This document shows positions 40,426 through 53,039 of a stretch of 64,000 bases of DNA, one piece after another. Every line of letters starts with the position of its first letter. The first letter of the stretch is position 1. The stretch is taken from positions 1,377,501 to 1,441,500 of the forward strand of contig NC_059388.1 in NCBI RefSeq assembly GCF_019703515.2, written 5' to 3'. The notes under the pieces were generated by a model. It was not told where the DNA came from, did not search any database, and saw nothing but the letters and a program-made list of their open reading frames with translations. Source of the stretch: Myxocyprinus asiaticus. Its lineage: Eukaryota; Chordata; Actinopteri; Cypriniformes; Catostomidae. The position numbers and the translations under genes are program-made.

Positions 40426-42920
40426 TAGGGCTGTAACTAATGATTATTTTGATAATCGATTAATCTAACGATTATTAGAACGATTATTCGACTATTCGGC
40501 GATTATTGCAGCGATTAATCATTAGCTCTTAACCGATTATTCAGCTTGGGCCACGACTTAAAAGTTTGTATTAAACGTGCTTACTAACAATAAATAGGAC
40601 AAAATCAAGCAAGTCTAAATATCTTATATGCTGCTTCTCAGGTGAATGCATCTTTTTTAAAGGATTTTTAGATATTTTAAAATATTTGTATTTTTAATAT
40701 TATATTCAACATTCTCAGATAACTATTTTTTCTTCTGCAGTATAGCTGCTAAAGTAAATGTACGTTGTTTTAGATATTTATATTGGAAAACAAGCCAAAA
40801 CAAAAACAAATCAAAAACGTATTTTGTTTCAGTGTATAATGGGGCGAAGACAACCCTCTCACTTTTTGTTCATTTCAATCCATCTTTAACTCACAAACTC
40901 TCTCTTATTAATAAAGCTGCATAATGCCAATTTCCTTCACGATCAGAAATACACAGTGACACATATTATATGATTCAATAAGTCTCAAGTCATCACGTTA
41001 TAATCTAGCTGCATTAAGTGTGTGCGCTCGAGGGATGAGCGTCCTGTGACAGAGTGTGCATCAGCCGGTGTGGTTTCAATCTCTCCCCCTTACATCGGGA
41101 CATTCACACAACTCATAGAAGAGGCGCTGAATGCACAGAGAAATGACCGTTTTGAAGTTTGTAGTTATATACATGATCTGCTTCTGTATTATTTGAACTT
41201 TAATAAAACTATAACACATTAAATATAACTGCATTAAAGATGTAACGCATTAAATATAACTGCATTAAAGATGTAACGCATTAAATATAACTGCATTAAA
41301 GATGTAACGCATTAAATATAACTGCATTAAAGATGTAACACATTAAATATAACCATATTAAAGATGTAACGCATTAAATATAACCGCATTAAAGCTGTAA
41401 TGCATTAAATATAACCACATTAAAGATGTAACACATTAAATATAACCGCATTAAAGATGTAACGCATTAAATATAACCACATTAAAGATGTAACACATTA
41501 AATATAACTGCTTTAAGGATGTAACGCATAAATATAACCGCATTAAAGATGTAATGCATTAAATATAACCGCATTAAAGCTGTAATGCATTAAATATAAC
41601 CACATTAAAGATGTAACACATTAAATATAACCACATTAAAGATGTAACGCATTAAATATAACTGCTTTAAAGATGTAACGCATTAAATATAACCACATTA
41701 AAGATGTAACACATTAAATATAACCGCATTAAAGATGTAACGCATTAAATATAACTGCTTTAAAGATGTAATGCTTAAATATAACCGCATTAAAGATGTA
41801 ATGCATTAAGTATAACCGCATTAAAGCTGTAACGCATTAAATATGACCACATTAAAGATGTAACGCATTAAATGTAACCGCATTAAAGATGTAACATATA
41901 AAATATAACCGCATTAAAGATATAACACATTAAATATAACCGCATTAAAGATGTAACACATTAAATATAACCGCATTAAAGCTGTAACGCATTAAATATA
42001 ACCGCATGACGTAACGCATTAAATATAACTGCATTAAAGATGTAACGCATTAAATGTAACCGCATTAAAGATGTAACGCATTAAATATAACCACATTAAA
42101 GATGTAACACATTAAATATAACTGCTTTAAAGATGTAACGCTTAAATATAACCACATTAAAGATGTAATGCATTAAATATAACCGCATTAAAGCTGTAAC
42201 ACATTAAATATGACCGCATTAAAGATGTAACGCATTAAATGTAACAGCATAAAAGATGTAACACTTAAAATATAACCGCATTAAATATAACCGCATTAAA
42301 GCTGTAACGCATTAAATATAAGTGCATGACGTAACGCATTAAATATAACTGCATTAAAGCTGTAACACATTAAATATAACTGCATGACGTAACGCATTAA
42401 ATATAACTGCATTAAAGATGTAACACATTAAATATAACCGCATTAAAGATGTAACGCATTAAATATAACCGCATGATGTAACGCATTAAATATAACTGCT
42501 TTAAAGATGTAATGCATTAAATATAACCGCATTAAAGCTGTAACGCATTAAATATAACTGCATTAAAGATGTAACGAATTAAATATAACTGCATTAAAGC
42601 TGTAACGCCGGGGTGTTTCCTTTAAAGAGCTCCGGCTCCACTTATTCCACATTGAGAGTGCTTCTGTATTTACTTTGTTATCTACATCAGCTGAAGCTGT
42701 TTGGAAAGTTTAGAGTGCATCTGGACTGTGATCTGTGTAATTCTTCCTCTACTCAATCAGTCGTGAACTGCAGTGCTGCTCTCACGCGTCATCATTAGAG
42801 TTCAGTGTGATCTCATGTTACGTTAAATGACATCAAACGACTATTCGACAATGAAAATTTTTGTTGACAATTTTTTATTGTTGACGTTGTCGATAACGGC
42901 GACTAATCGTTTCAGCCCTA
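40426..42920. mobile_element. hAT element carrying a minisatellite
   Basis: Left end TAGGGCTGTAACTAATGATT and right end (other strand) TAGGGCTGAAACGATTAGTC are inverted, with ATAATCG/CGATTA words just inside. The flanks ATGTCAAC (40418-40425) and AAGTCAAC (42921-42928) match at 7 of 8. Length 2495 bp, of which about 1.4 kb is a 31-bp tandem array. No transposase, so non-autonomous. It lies inside the 38679-42994 shell. Confidence 0.85.
41212..42608. repeat. 31-bp minisatellite, about 45 units
   Basis: Unit TAACGCATTAAATATAACYG followed by CATTAAAGATG, period 31 bp. Over about 1397 bp this makes some 45 units. Variants alternate (CGCAT or CACAT; GATG or GCTG; CATTAA or CTTTAA), and several units are shortened where CATTAAAGATG becomes CATGACG. 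The array is confined to the hAT element interior. Confidence 0.95.
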
Positions 42921-42994
42921 AAGTCAACAGTTTGGTAACCGTCTTTTTTTAAAACCGTGGTATACCGTGAAACCGTGACATCGTTACATCCCTA

Positions 42995-43566
42995 TTCACA
43001 CGGCAATTAACTACTGCACACAAGCATTAATAAAGCGCGGAAGGGTTTAAAAGAGCACTCAGTAATTTTTTTTATATGTTGTCATGGACTTACACTGACA
43101 CCTAGGGGTGTGGAGACAGCATAATTCAAACACAATAGTTTCAGTTACTGATGCAGTTGTAGAAATTCACTAATCACAGTCATTAGCAAGGATTAATTTA
43201 ATCAATGAGTGAAAGTGTCAAATAACAGGATGGTTACTGAGATTAAGTGAGTAGTATTCAGCCAGTCATGTGATTCTAGCATGTGCAGACCCTCTCCATG
43301 TAGAATAAAACAGCTTTTATAACATTACTGATATGACTGGCTTCATCTCATGTAAGTGCTCATGATTTTATACATGTTTCAAAATTACTATTAATTTCTT
43401 TAGGAGTAAAACTTTTTTGAGGAAAAAATTACTGAATGCACCTTTAAAATGCGAGCGCAAGTTCTTCCTGTTTCCCCGTGCGGCTTCAACCTATCACACG
43501 TGCAAACTTCAATAATGCGTGCTTATTTGAAAACGTGATGCCATGCGAGAAGCAGACATGTGAATC
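42995..43566. other. No gene recognised
   Basis: Anonymous DNA between the second nest and L1 copy B. No domain or RNA gene seen. Confidence 0.5.
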
Positions 43567-43663
43567 ACGAGCTCTGCGCACTTTGCTAGTTTTTTAATTA
43601 TTTTCATGTTTAATCCAGTGAGATTTGGTACACCCAATTACATATTTGCTCTTTGAGGTAAAC

Positions 43664-44506
43664 ATGGCAAAGAAGTCAAAATCCTCAGACTGTGGAGACA
43701 TTAAAAGACATTTACGTGCTCAAGCTGACACCCCCGAACAGGCCGCGAGCCGGGGACTCAATTTGGAAGGCACGTCGGGAGAAGAAATTCAGCATCAATT
43801 GTCCAACATCTCGGTGATGCTGACGAAGGTTGTTGCTGACTTGGAGGATCTCGCTGTAAGATGTCGATCGATTACGGCGATGGAAAAAAAATTCTCTGAG
43901 TTGGTTACAAGAGTGGCAGTTGTTGAGAAATGGATAGATCATCTGGAGTCATCGAAAAGGGAATTATCCGCTAATCCGCCCGCGTCCAAAACAGACTTGG
44001 AACACATTTTGTAAAAACTGCAATATCTTGAAAATATGAGCCGAAGGAACATTATACGAATTGTTGGAATTCCTGAGCATGAAGAGGGCAGAGATATGGT
44101 GAAATTCCTGGACGAGCTCTTCCCGAGTCTGCTCGACCTAACAGGCCATAAGCTGGAAATCGAGCGAGCTCACAGAATCCCGGCTTGCAGATCTGCTGAG
44201 GGAGACAGGCCCCGATCAATTCTGGCCAAATTTCGGAGATCATCCAATAAAGATCTCGTGTTGCGCCAGGCGAGGAGCAAAGGAAAGCTTTCTTGGAAGA
44301 ATCATAATATTTTCTTGTTCCCTGACTTTGTGAATTCGACAAGAGAGAATCGCGATCGGTTCAAGGAATGTAAGAAACTTTTACATCAACGGAAGACCGC
44401 TTTTGCACTGATGTTTCCGGCCAAACTGAGAATAGAAATGAAGAATGGTCGCAAAGTATTTACGTGTCCAAAACAAGCACTCTCCTTCATAAATACATTG
44501 GAGTGA
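43664..44506 (+). pseudogene. L1 ORF1 protein of copy B, one stop
   Basis: From ATG 43664 (MAKKSKSSDCGDIKRHLRAQ) the frame runs 281 codons to 44506 with one in-frame TAA at 44012-44014, apparently GAA to TAA because copy A has Glu there (ERVLEKLEDFEN). Residues about 45-105 form a heptad-rich coiled coil (SNISVMLTKVVADLEDLAVR, AMEKKFSELVTRVAVVEKW). Then come the RRM-like domain (RNIIRIVGIPEHEEG, FLDELFPSLL) and the C-terminal domain (LRQARSKG, FKECKKLLHQRK). The ancestral role is trimeric RNA-binding chaperone in the LINE ribonucleoprotein. An in-frame ATG 13 codons upstream (43625) is unlikely to be the start, since copy A shares only the MAKKSKSS start. Confidence 0.9.
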
Positions 44507-45185
44507 GTAAGCCATTTGATGTTTCTTATATTAGTGGTTTGACTCGCTGAACATACACTCGATTGTCTGAGGAAGCTGGGCGCAATTTTTTGTTTCTTTT
44601 TGCGTTGTTTTTGTGGAATAACACTGCTTTGGGACAGTGTTGTGGATGAATCTGTTCGTTCTTTGTGGTTATGCCTCCTGTTGGCTGGAGTTTGTTTTTG
44701 TGGAATATTTTTAAGGGACATTAGAATGATTACATCATCTGCTGCACTCATAACAGCCGGCTCACTGAACAATTGTCTGTCTGTCCAAGGAAACTGAATG
44801 GCTTTATATCAGCTGGAATTTGTTTTGTGGAGGAACACAGCTTCGAGACAGTTCTGTGAATAAATCTACATGTTCTTTGTGTTTATTCTGCCTGTTGGCT
44901 GGAGTCTGTTTTGCAAAATATTTTCTGTTATGTAATTTTGCCTTACAAAATTTGTGCAGAAGCACCGGACTTGAGCAATCCGATGGCAAAGTTCTCGTAT
45001 GCGTACATGGACCTTTTGAGTTTAGAGGGATTGACGCCAGTTGGCGCTGTCGTGCGCAGGGTTAATGTGCACGTTTTTCTTTTTTCTGTTTGTTTTGTTC
45101 GGGGTTTGATTGTTGCATTAATGGGGAATGTGGTCTGTATAATCTTGCTTTTGACACACAATTAATATTTTTGTATTATATCAAT
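44507..45185 (+). other. L1 copy B inter-ORF region
   Basis: About 680 bp, shorter than in copy A by the duplicated ORF1 end. Two degenerate units with (T/G)GGACAGT or GAGACAGTTCTGTG followed by TGTTGGCTGGAGT lie at 44606-44700 and 44820-44925. Short ORFs show no domain. Confidence 0.65.
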
Positions 45186-46400
45186 ATGTCAAATGTTAAT
45201 ATGAGTAGGTTATCTCTCTCCACATGGAATGTGAGTAGGTTGGGGCACCCCATAAAAAGAAGGAAGGTTATTTCTTTTCTTAAGCATAAGAAATATGATA
45301 TAGTGTTTCTTCAAGAAGTGCATCTTTCCCCGCAGGAAGCTGAAAATTTGGGAAGATATGGGGTGGACATGTTTTCTTTAGTGCTGGCACAAGTAAGAAT
45401 ATGGGAGTCATTTTATTGGTAAATAAACATCTACAATTCAAATGTCTCAAACAGAGTAAATATAAATTAGGAAGAATCATTATTGTTTTAGGAGAAATTC
45501 AGGGGCAAAGTCTGATTTTGGCTAATATTTACGCACCTAACGCTGATGATCAGGGCTTTTTTATAGATCTTGAAGGGATTTTGCAAACCGCTGGCACCCC
45601 TCATGATATAATATTGGGAGGAGACTTTAATCTTTTGATGGACTCGATCATAGTCCTTGATCATAGTGAAGCAAAAGTGTGTAAGCCCCCTAGAGCAACA
45701 CTGACGCTTCACAGGATGTGTAAAAATCATGGTCTTACAGATATTTGGAGACTTTTGAACCTATCTGGTAGGGACTATACATTTTTTTCATCAGTCCATA
45801 AAATGTATTCTAGAATAGATTTTTTTTTTTATATCAAAGTCCCTCATTTCATCTGTTGTTGATTGCTCAATTGGAAACATTTTAGTCTCAGATCATGCCC
45901 TTGTGAGTTTAGAGATGTTGCCACATATAGAGAAAAAGAAATCATATAGTTGGAGCTTTAATGTATCCCTTTTGCAAAATCCTGCTTTCCAACAAATGTT
46001 AAAGACTGAAATCAATGTTTATATGGAGACCAACTGGTCCTCAGTATCCTCTGTGGGTGTGGCTTGGGAGGCACTTAAGGGGGTTCTTAGGGGCAGGATC
46101 ATACAGTATGCCTCATTCATCAAAAAATACAAAGCCCGAGAACTCGTGGAATTGGAAGGAAATATTAAAAATGCAGAGGCAGAGCTGAAGCGCCGTATGT
46201 CATCTGATGGCCTCAGAGAATTGACCCGATTGAAATATAGATATAATGCTATTTTGTCACAGAAAGTGGAGTTTTGGTTATTCAGGGCAAGACAGGCATA
46301 CTTTGAGTCGGGGGACAAAGCAGGGAAGCTTTTGGCAAGATATATAAAGCAGAGAGAGTCTTTTTTTAACCATTCCCTCAGTGAAATCTGCTGGTGGTGA
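45186..46400 (+). pseudogene. L1 ORF2 endonuclease and linker, copy B
   Basis: Starts at ATG 45186 with MSNVNMSRLSLSTWNVSRLG; the Asn in TWNV and the Glu in FLQEVHLSP are the first catalytic residues. A frameshift at about 45400 leads to 45401-45862 with LILANIYAPNADDQGFF and ILGGDFNLLMDS. A run of ten T around 45822-45831 gives the next shift. The box SDHALV, with the catalytic His, lies in a short frame at about 45889-45906. The frame to 46400 is the linker (YRYNAILSQKVEFWLFRARQ). All endonuclease motifs are present though in several frames. Confidence 0.9.
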
Positions 46401-46439
46401 AATATTTACCTCGGCCATTATATTAATAATGCCTTTAAA

Positions 46440-48690
46440 GAATTCTATCTAGATCTTTATAGTTCCAAGTCTTCCTCTACTGATGAAGATATTAGAAAAT
46501 TTGTGGAACCATTAGAACTTCCTAAACTGACGACTGAGGAAAAAAAATTTCCTTAGAGGAACTTGACGAGGTAATTAAGGCCATACCTACAGGCAAGGCT
46601 CCGGGGCCAGATGGTTTTGCCGCTGAATTTTTTTGATCTTATGCTACAGAATTGGCTCCAATTTTGTTAGAAGTTTATACTGAATCATCAAAGAATGGAA
46701 AGCATCCGCCAACCATGACACAAGCCCAGATCAGTCTGATTCTTAAAAAGGACAAAGATCCAAGTGAGTGTAAGAGTAACCGTCCAATTTCCCTGATCCA
46801 GCTAAATGTAAAAATTTTGGCAAATATTTTGGCTTAACCGATTAAGTAAAGTTATGACATCTCTTATACATATAGATCAGGTGGGGTTTATTCGGGGCCG
46901 CAGCTCTTCTGATAACATTAGGCGTTTCATTAATATCATGTGGTCAGTAGCGAATAATTAGTCTCCGGTCGCTGCCATCTCACTTGACGCCGAAAAGGCG
47001 TTTGATATGGTAGAATGGGATTATCTTTTTAAGATTCTGGAAATGTATGGGTTCAGGAATACATTCATTGGTTGGATTAAGTTACTTTATAGACACCCTG
47101 TAGCAGTGGTACAAACAAATGGATTAATTTCAGATTTTTTTGCTCTGGATAGGGGCACCCGGCAGGGTTGCCCTCTTTCCCCATTATTGTTCTGTCTTGC
47201 CCTGGAACCATTAGCAGCTGCGATAAGACAGGAGGATGATTTTCCAGGGGTGCTGGCGGGAGGTGTGGCGCATAAGCTTTTGCTTTACGCAGATGATATT
47301 TTGTTTTTTGTCTCTGACCCCACTAGATCTATGCCTTGCCTCCACAGAATTATTAATTCCTTTTCCAAGTTCTCTGGATACAAAGTCAATTGGTCTAAAT
47401 CCGAAGCTTTAGCTCTGACTGCGTACTGCCCAGTAATGAACTTTCAGCCGGGCACCTTCCAGTGGCCCAAACAGGGCATTAAGTATTTGGGTATTTTATT
47501 CCCAGCAAATTTGTCTGATTTTGTTAGAGTTAATTTTGACCCTTTAATTAAAAAGTTTTCGAGCGATGTGGACAGGTGGGCTTCATTACATTTATCTATG
47601 ATTGGGAAGGTTAATGTTATAAAAATGAACTGTATTCCAAAATTCAACTACCTGCTACAGTCACTCCCTATAGATGTCCCCCTCTCTTATTTCAAGCAAT
47701 TTGATAGAATTGGGAAGTCCTTTATTTGGAATGGTAAATGTCCCAGACTACATTTCAACAAATTACATAGGCCGATTGACAAAGGTGGGCTAGGCTTACC
47801 CAAAAATGTTTTTATTATTATGTGTTCGGTCTCAGGCATTTGGCTCATTGGTTGTTTCCACCTGAAAGAGCCCCTCCCTGGTTTTTTATTGAACAGAAAG
47901 TCCTTGCCCCTATTTCACCATTGCAAAGCCTTTCTATTAAACTAACCGGAGAAGTTAAGTCACACCCCGTTATTTCACATTTGCACATGATTTGGACATG
48001 AGTGGCCAGAGTATTTAATTTGGACATTTATTTAAATGTTGCCTTGAGCATATGGCAGAACCCAAAATTATGTATCAATAAGTCCCCTTTCTGTTGGTCA
48101 GAGTGGATTGTGAGGGGGGTTGTTACACTCAGCGACCTGTATGAGAGTGGAGTGTTGAGATCTTTTGAGAATTTGGGTCATCATTTTGGGATTCCCAGAT
48201 CTCAGTTTTATAGTTATTTACAGCTGCACCATATGCTCTGTACGGATTTTGGGAGTGGCAGATGGCAGATGCTTTGGGAGTGGTGATTACTGCTTTTGGA
48301 ATAGGTCATGAGGCATCAGTGTATTACTCCCTGCTAATTCAGAGTCTGGGGGATGGAGCTTTAGCTTCTATCAAGAGATTATGGGAGAAAGATTTGAATT
48401 TGGTATTGGAGGAAGAAGTGTGCACTAGGATTCTAAAAAAATGTCAAGTCTGCATCTAGAGATTCAAGGGTTAATTTAAGATTTTACATCGATTTTATTG
48501 GACCCCCTCTAGATTATATAGGCTTGGTCTTAAAGACACACCCAGCTGCTGGTGTTGTCAATCAGAAGTTGGAGACACAACTCATGTCTTTTGGGGGTGT
48601 GTTAAGATTCAAGATTTTTGGATGAAGGTACAGAGCTATTTGTTTGACGTTTTGGGCACTCAAGTTTGCTTTGCCCCAGACTTTGTATTT
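46440..48690 (+). pseudogene. L1 ORF2 reverse transcriptase and C-terminus, copy B
   Basis: RT block 1 (TGKAPGPDGFAAEFF) ends in a stop at about 46634 and is followed by ISLILKKDKDPSECKSNRPI. A stop interrupts the part around 46950. The frame 47007-47945 (312 residues) has DMVEWDYLF, GTRQGCPLSPLLFCLALEPL, YADD (47285-47296), GYKVNWSKSEAL and YLGILFP. Later frames (48002-48286, 48262-48459) continue the C-terminal domain, and 48541-48600 reads CWCCQSEVGDTTHVFWGC, a complete Cys/His knuckle. It is more fragmented than copy A in the RT but keeps a fuller C-terminus. Confidence 0.9.
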
Positions 48691-49199
48691 TGGGCAATGG
48701 AGCGGTCATAAATTTGGGGGACAAATTTATAAAAAATTGGAGTTTGACAAGTGTTATGATTGGCAGACAAGTGATTTTAAGGGGTTAGTGTCTGACGGAG
48801 TGCCATCATTCCTGGAGTGGTGTGCAGAAATGGGGAGGGTGGCAGCATTTGAAGAAGGGGTACTTAGAGGATTGGGAAATTTGGACTTGTTTATGGGAAA
48901 GTGGGGTAAATATTTGGCATTTTTGGAGGGCTCTCAGGGAGGGACAGTGGAGAGGGAGATGTAGATGTGATTATTATATTTTATTTACTTAATTATTTTA
49001 TTTTTTAATATATGTTTTTATGTGTCTATAATTATGTGGGACCACTGAGATGTTCTTATGGGTGGGGTTAGGGATTGGGGTGGGGGTGGGGTTAGTAATA
49101 GAGGGGGTTAAGTATTGATTCTGTTTGTATTTGTTCTTGCTTTTATGTGTTAATATAGGAATCAATAAATAAAAAAATAAAAAAAACAACAACAACAAA

Positions 49200-50097
49200 A
49201 AACAAATGTGTGCGTATTATTGCCATTGATTTGCCGTGATAGATTTTATCCAGCAGGATTTGATTGGGTCATAAGAGGTGGGCTATGATGCTATTGGTTA
49301 ATATAATTGTCCACGCCCACATGTCCCGGGTAACATCAGCAGAAAAGAAAAGTTGTTTAATAGGTTGAGTAGGTTATTACATTTTGAAGAAAGAATATGA
49401 CAATATTGTTTTTCTTCAGAATATTGTGCATTGATGAACTGTTTACAATAAGATGATAAGGCATTTATTAAGAAATTAAATAGGTCCGAATTAGTTCTTT
49501 TGTTGACTTGAAATACTATAAAGCAAAAATGAAGAGACAGAGCTTTCTTTAAAAAAACATACACAATGGGGGTGGGGGGAGGTTGTGTCAAGGGATTTTA
49601 ATTGACAGCTGCACAAATCCCCTAGATAGACAGCTTTCCCCTCAGATTAGGAATTAAGAGGAGCGACAGGAGAGAGAAAATCATAGCAGAGCCTACGGCT
49701 GTCCTTCCATGTCTTTTTTCTTCCTAAACATGTGAAAGCGTGTGTTTTCTGCAGATAACACAGTCTGATCATTGCATTTCAAGCCACTCGGATTTGCAGA
49801 GACATCCTTATTTTGCAGATGTAGCTGTCTAAATTATAAACAAATACAGCAATGTACTGGATGGATTCTGAAATGTACACAGGCAGATGTTTTAAAATGG
49901 TAACTTATTAAATTTTAAAAATATTAATAAGTATGCAAACTGAATACTTCTCATGAAATTATACTGGAGTGTAACACTGTCAAAATGTAGCTAAATCATT
50001 TAATACTGGTTTAAAACAATTAACAATACTACAGTTTATTATTAACTGATTATGACAACTTTTACATGCACATCATTTTAATGTCCATATTTTTGTA
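49200..50097. other. No gene recognised
   Basis: Anonymous sequence with a G-rich run at 49556-49590 (GGGGGTGGGGGGAGG). No domain or RNA gene. Confidence 0.5.
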
Positions 50098-50102
50098 ATT
50101 TT

Positions 50103-50530
50103 TGATGTGTTGGTTCATGTATTTCATGTCTTTTATTTTGACATTTCTAGTTCCTGTGTCATGTCATGTCATGTGTTTCCCTTGTCATGTGATATCCTGT
50201 TTCCCTCCATATTCATGTGTATTGTTTTCATTGGTTGATTGTCTTGTTAACTCATTATCAGTTCTAGTTTGTCATTGGTTTAGTTCATTAGTCTTATCTC
50301 GTTTATAGTTCTGTCTGTTCATTGGTTGTCTTGTTACCCTTGTCCATGTATTTAAACCCTCATGTTTGCCATTGTCTTTTGTCAGGTATTGTGTTTGGAA
50401 ACGTTGTTATGTCAAGTCAAGTTTATGTTTCACATTTGTAGTTAGGGTTTTTGGATTTCACTTTTGTTAATAAAATTGCATTTGGGTTCTTCGCTTCATC
50501 GTTGTTGTCACTGCCAGCAGCAACGTTACA
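50103..50530 (+). mobile_element. Solo LTR
   Basis: Begins TGATGTGTTGG and ends CAACGTTACA, with a 5-bp duplication ATTTT on both sides (50098-50102 and 50531-50535). It contains a TATA-like TATTTAAA (50349-50356) and AATAAA (50469-50474) about 60 bp before the end, in the order expected of an LTR on the plus strand. No internal retrotransposon region adjoins it, so it is best explained by LTR-LTR recombination. The TSD is A/T-rich and next to a T-run, so it carries limited weight. Confidence 0.65.
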
Positions 50531-50535
50531 ATTTT

Positions 50536-53035
50536 TTTCTGGTTAAGCTTTTATTCTGAAATGCTTCAGAGCTATTAGAATATTCCTGTGTACCTGTGAT
50601 TAGCATATTCAGAATAAACTTAGACATGTTTGTTCTTTTTCCTGCTATTCTCTTCAGGAAATATTGGAGATACTCTTACCATTTATTAAATTACTGCACA
50701 AGCATACTAAAAGTCGAAATAATCAATTCATTAATTCTCATAGATGTCTTTAACAGTAACAAACAAGCACAATGGTTTGCTAAATGTAGGCCATAAGACC
50801 AAATTTAGGCCATGCCTTTTCTTTAAATGTTTGTAAAATATTAGTATATAAACATAATTGCTCCAAAAATCTGTTTTTCATAACTGTATTTAATGTCACC
50901 CAAAATAACTTTTGTCTGGATATGTGCAGAAATAAAAATCCCTCCAAACTGATTGGCTGAGGGCACCACAAGAATGCACACAGTCACAAACACTAAGTCA
51001 ATTTTACGCTTTTAAAAAAATCTGTGACTGATATAACATCTGCTATAATGTAATGAAATATCATATTTTTTGTCACAATACAAGGCAACTTTGGCTATTT
51101 TTAAATAGTCATCAATGGAAAAAATGCTTTTTGGCAGCAGAATTGTTTAATGCTGACATTTACCAGCAGGGTTAACAGGACCATGGTAACCAGCCAAACT
51201 ATGAAACCTTGTTTCAAACAGGTTTCTTGAACGCTTCCTCCGTCAACCCAAAATCATGCCATTGGATCAGTCAATATGCTGTGTTGGGCTGGTCGGATGC
51301 TCAGCAGAGTTATGTTTATAGCAAATGATCATGAAAACTAGCGGTAAATTCCTTTGTAAACTAAAATAAGATAAAAAAAATAAAATAAAAATAACAAACT
51401 ATAGAGGTGCACTACAATACATGTAAAACACTTATACAATAACTATGTATACCATAGTTTGCTTGTCATATGCTGACATGTAAATCTGGGAGAGGGGTTA
51501 AGGTTAGGGTTAACCAAGGGGCAAGTCCATTCAAACACTTCCCAAGACACTCGGGACAAATTTAAGAACAAGAGATCATAAAAAATAAGAATCAGACACC
51601 TTCAAAATAAGATGTAAAACCAAAATTGAAGAACAGGACAGGAAAATATAAACAAAGACTGAGCGACCCCTCATTGTCACTGAGGGAAGTCTTAAAATAC
51701 ATGTTCATTGTCACAATAAGTATCCCAAAGTAAAACCAGAAACAGATTACTGCTACACACCATGTCCAATACTGAAGGTGTTTCAAATGAAATGCACTTG
51801 TATAAATACAAACAACCACAAGTACTAAATATCTCTATTAGATATCTCATTTACACATTTTTACAATATCATACAATGAATTATCTTTGCATTGGTCATT
51901 TACCTTCATTTTCATCTGTCCCATGGTGATGATTTTGCAAATTCACATGTTGTTTTGAGTCTGTTTAATTTCGATCTGTGTTGATTTAAACTCTCTCAGT
52001 GACAGAAATGAACTTAATACTAAGTTAAAATATTTAGACTTAAAGTCTAAGACCAAAATTAAAGACTAACTTAAATTCTGGTCTATTTCTCACTTAATCA
52101 TATTTCTTCAGAAGACATGGATTAAACCACATGAATTGTCCTTTTTGGATCCCATTGATTCACACTGTATGGATATAATACACATATCACATGACATCAT
52201 ACATTTGTTTTTATTTATTTTTTTTATTAAACTGCTCAATGGGAACTTTAAGACATTACCGATATCACAACATGATGCTAAAATACACAGTAAATAATTG
52301 GCCAAACCCTATGTTAGACTATACAGCTCTCTACTGTCTACCATCACGGTAGATTCTGATCGGCAATTTCACATTTAGTGTTTTCAGAGCCAATTATTAT
52401 TTTAATTTTTTTTCATGAAAAAAACAAATAATACGAACAAACTTCTGTTTGCTCCACATTCAACAACAGTGGCCTCCGAGACAGTGAACACAAATATGTG
52501 ATAGCTACAGGTCACCAAAGCACTAAAGCCGTTGCTTAATAGAACAGGGTAGAATATTATGAAATATATGAAATGTTACATAACAGATAAAAAAAGGACT
52601 TCACTAAAGGGGCTTTTTCTTTTCTTTTCTTTTTTTACATTTTAAATGATCTGGTCATTTTCAGTGGAATTGTGTGCCCTGAGACCTGGTTCATTCTGAC
52701 CTTGATCTCCTTCACAATGAAGAAGTTGTGGATACATTTAACCAATGGATCTGGTGTCATCAACTTCAATACTGGGCACAAGATGGCACCATTGCACATG
52801 AATATTAATCTTGAAGAATACAAGGCATTTCAAGAGAGAGGGTGAAACTATCTGCTTTGCTGCAGTCAGAGCCGAAGCACAGCTGCACTCATGGCATCAT
52901 GTGGTACTTCAAATATTGGACTAATCATAGTCGATTATAATAACTGAAGACAATATCAAACAATCATTTTAAAGAGATTTCTCGGGAGGATTTTCACATG
53001 TATTTCAGGTATCAATTACTGGAATCAATAGATTC
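50536..53035. other. Intergenic DNA, nothing recognised
   Basis: AT-rich, with an A-rich patch at 51360-51400 and TTAGGGTTAACC-like words at 51496-51516. ORFs shorter than 80 codons lack domains. Confidence 0.5.
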
Positions 53036-53039
53036 AAAT

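Larger units (their letters stand above)
38679..42994. mobile_element. Outer hAT-like shell of the second nest
   Basis: Left end TAGGGGTGTAATGGTATGAA and right end (other strand) TAGGGATGTAACGATGTCAC are inverted. Subterminal CGGTAT/ATACCGTG words occur on both sides (ATACCGTGAAACCGTGACAT on the right, ATGGTATGAAAACC on the left). The flanking 8-mers CTCTCGTG and TTCACACG match at only 4 of 8, so a TSD is not demonstrated. Most of its 4.3 kb is later insertions: a palindromic element and a hAT element. It has no transposase. Confidence 0.6.
43567..49195 (+). mobile_element. L1 LINE copy B, near full length
   Basis: Plus-strand LINE with 5' region, ORF1, inter-ORF region, ORF2 and a 3' tail ending in A-rich repeats (AATAAATAAAAAAATAAAAA and AACAACAAC, 49167-49200). 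About 5.6 kb, close to full length for this family. A clear TSD was not found: the bases after the tail and before 43567 do not match convincingly. Copy A at 31795-37500 is a sister insertion. Confidence 0.9.

Noticed and set aside
41212..42608. CRISPR-like array
   Set aside because: Units are contiguous 31-bp repeats without unique spacers, inside a eukaryotic hAT element.
51490..51520. Telomere-like TTAGGG words
   Set aside because: Only one or two words in a row (AAGGTTAGGGTTAACC); not an array.
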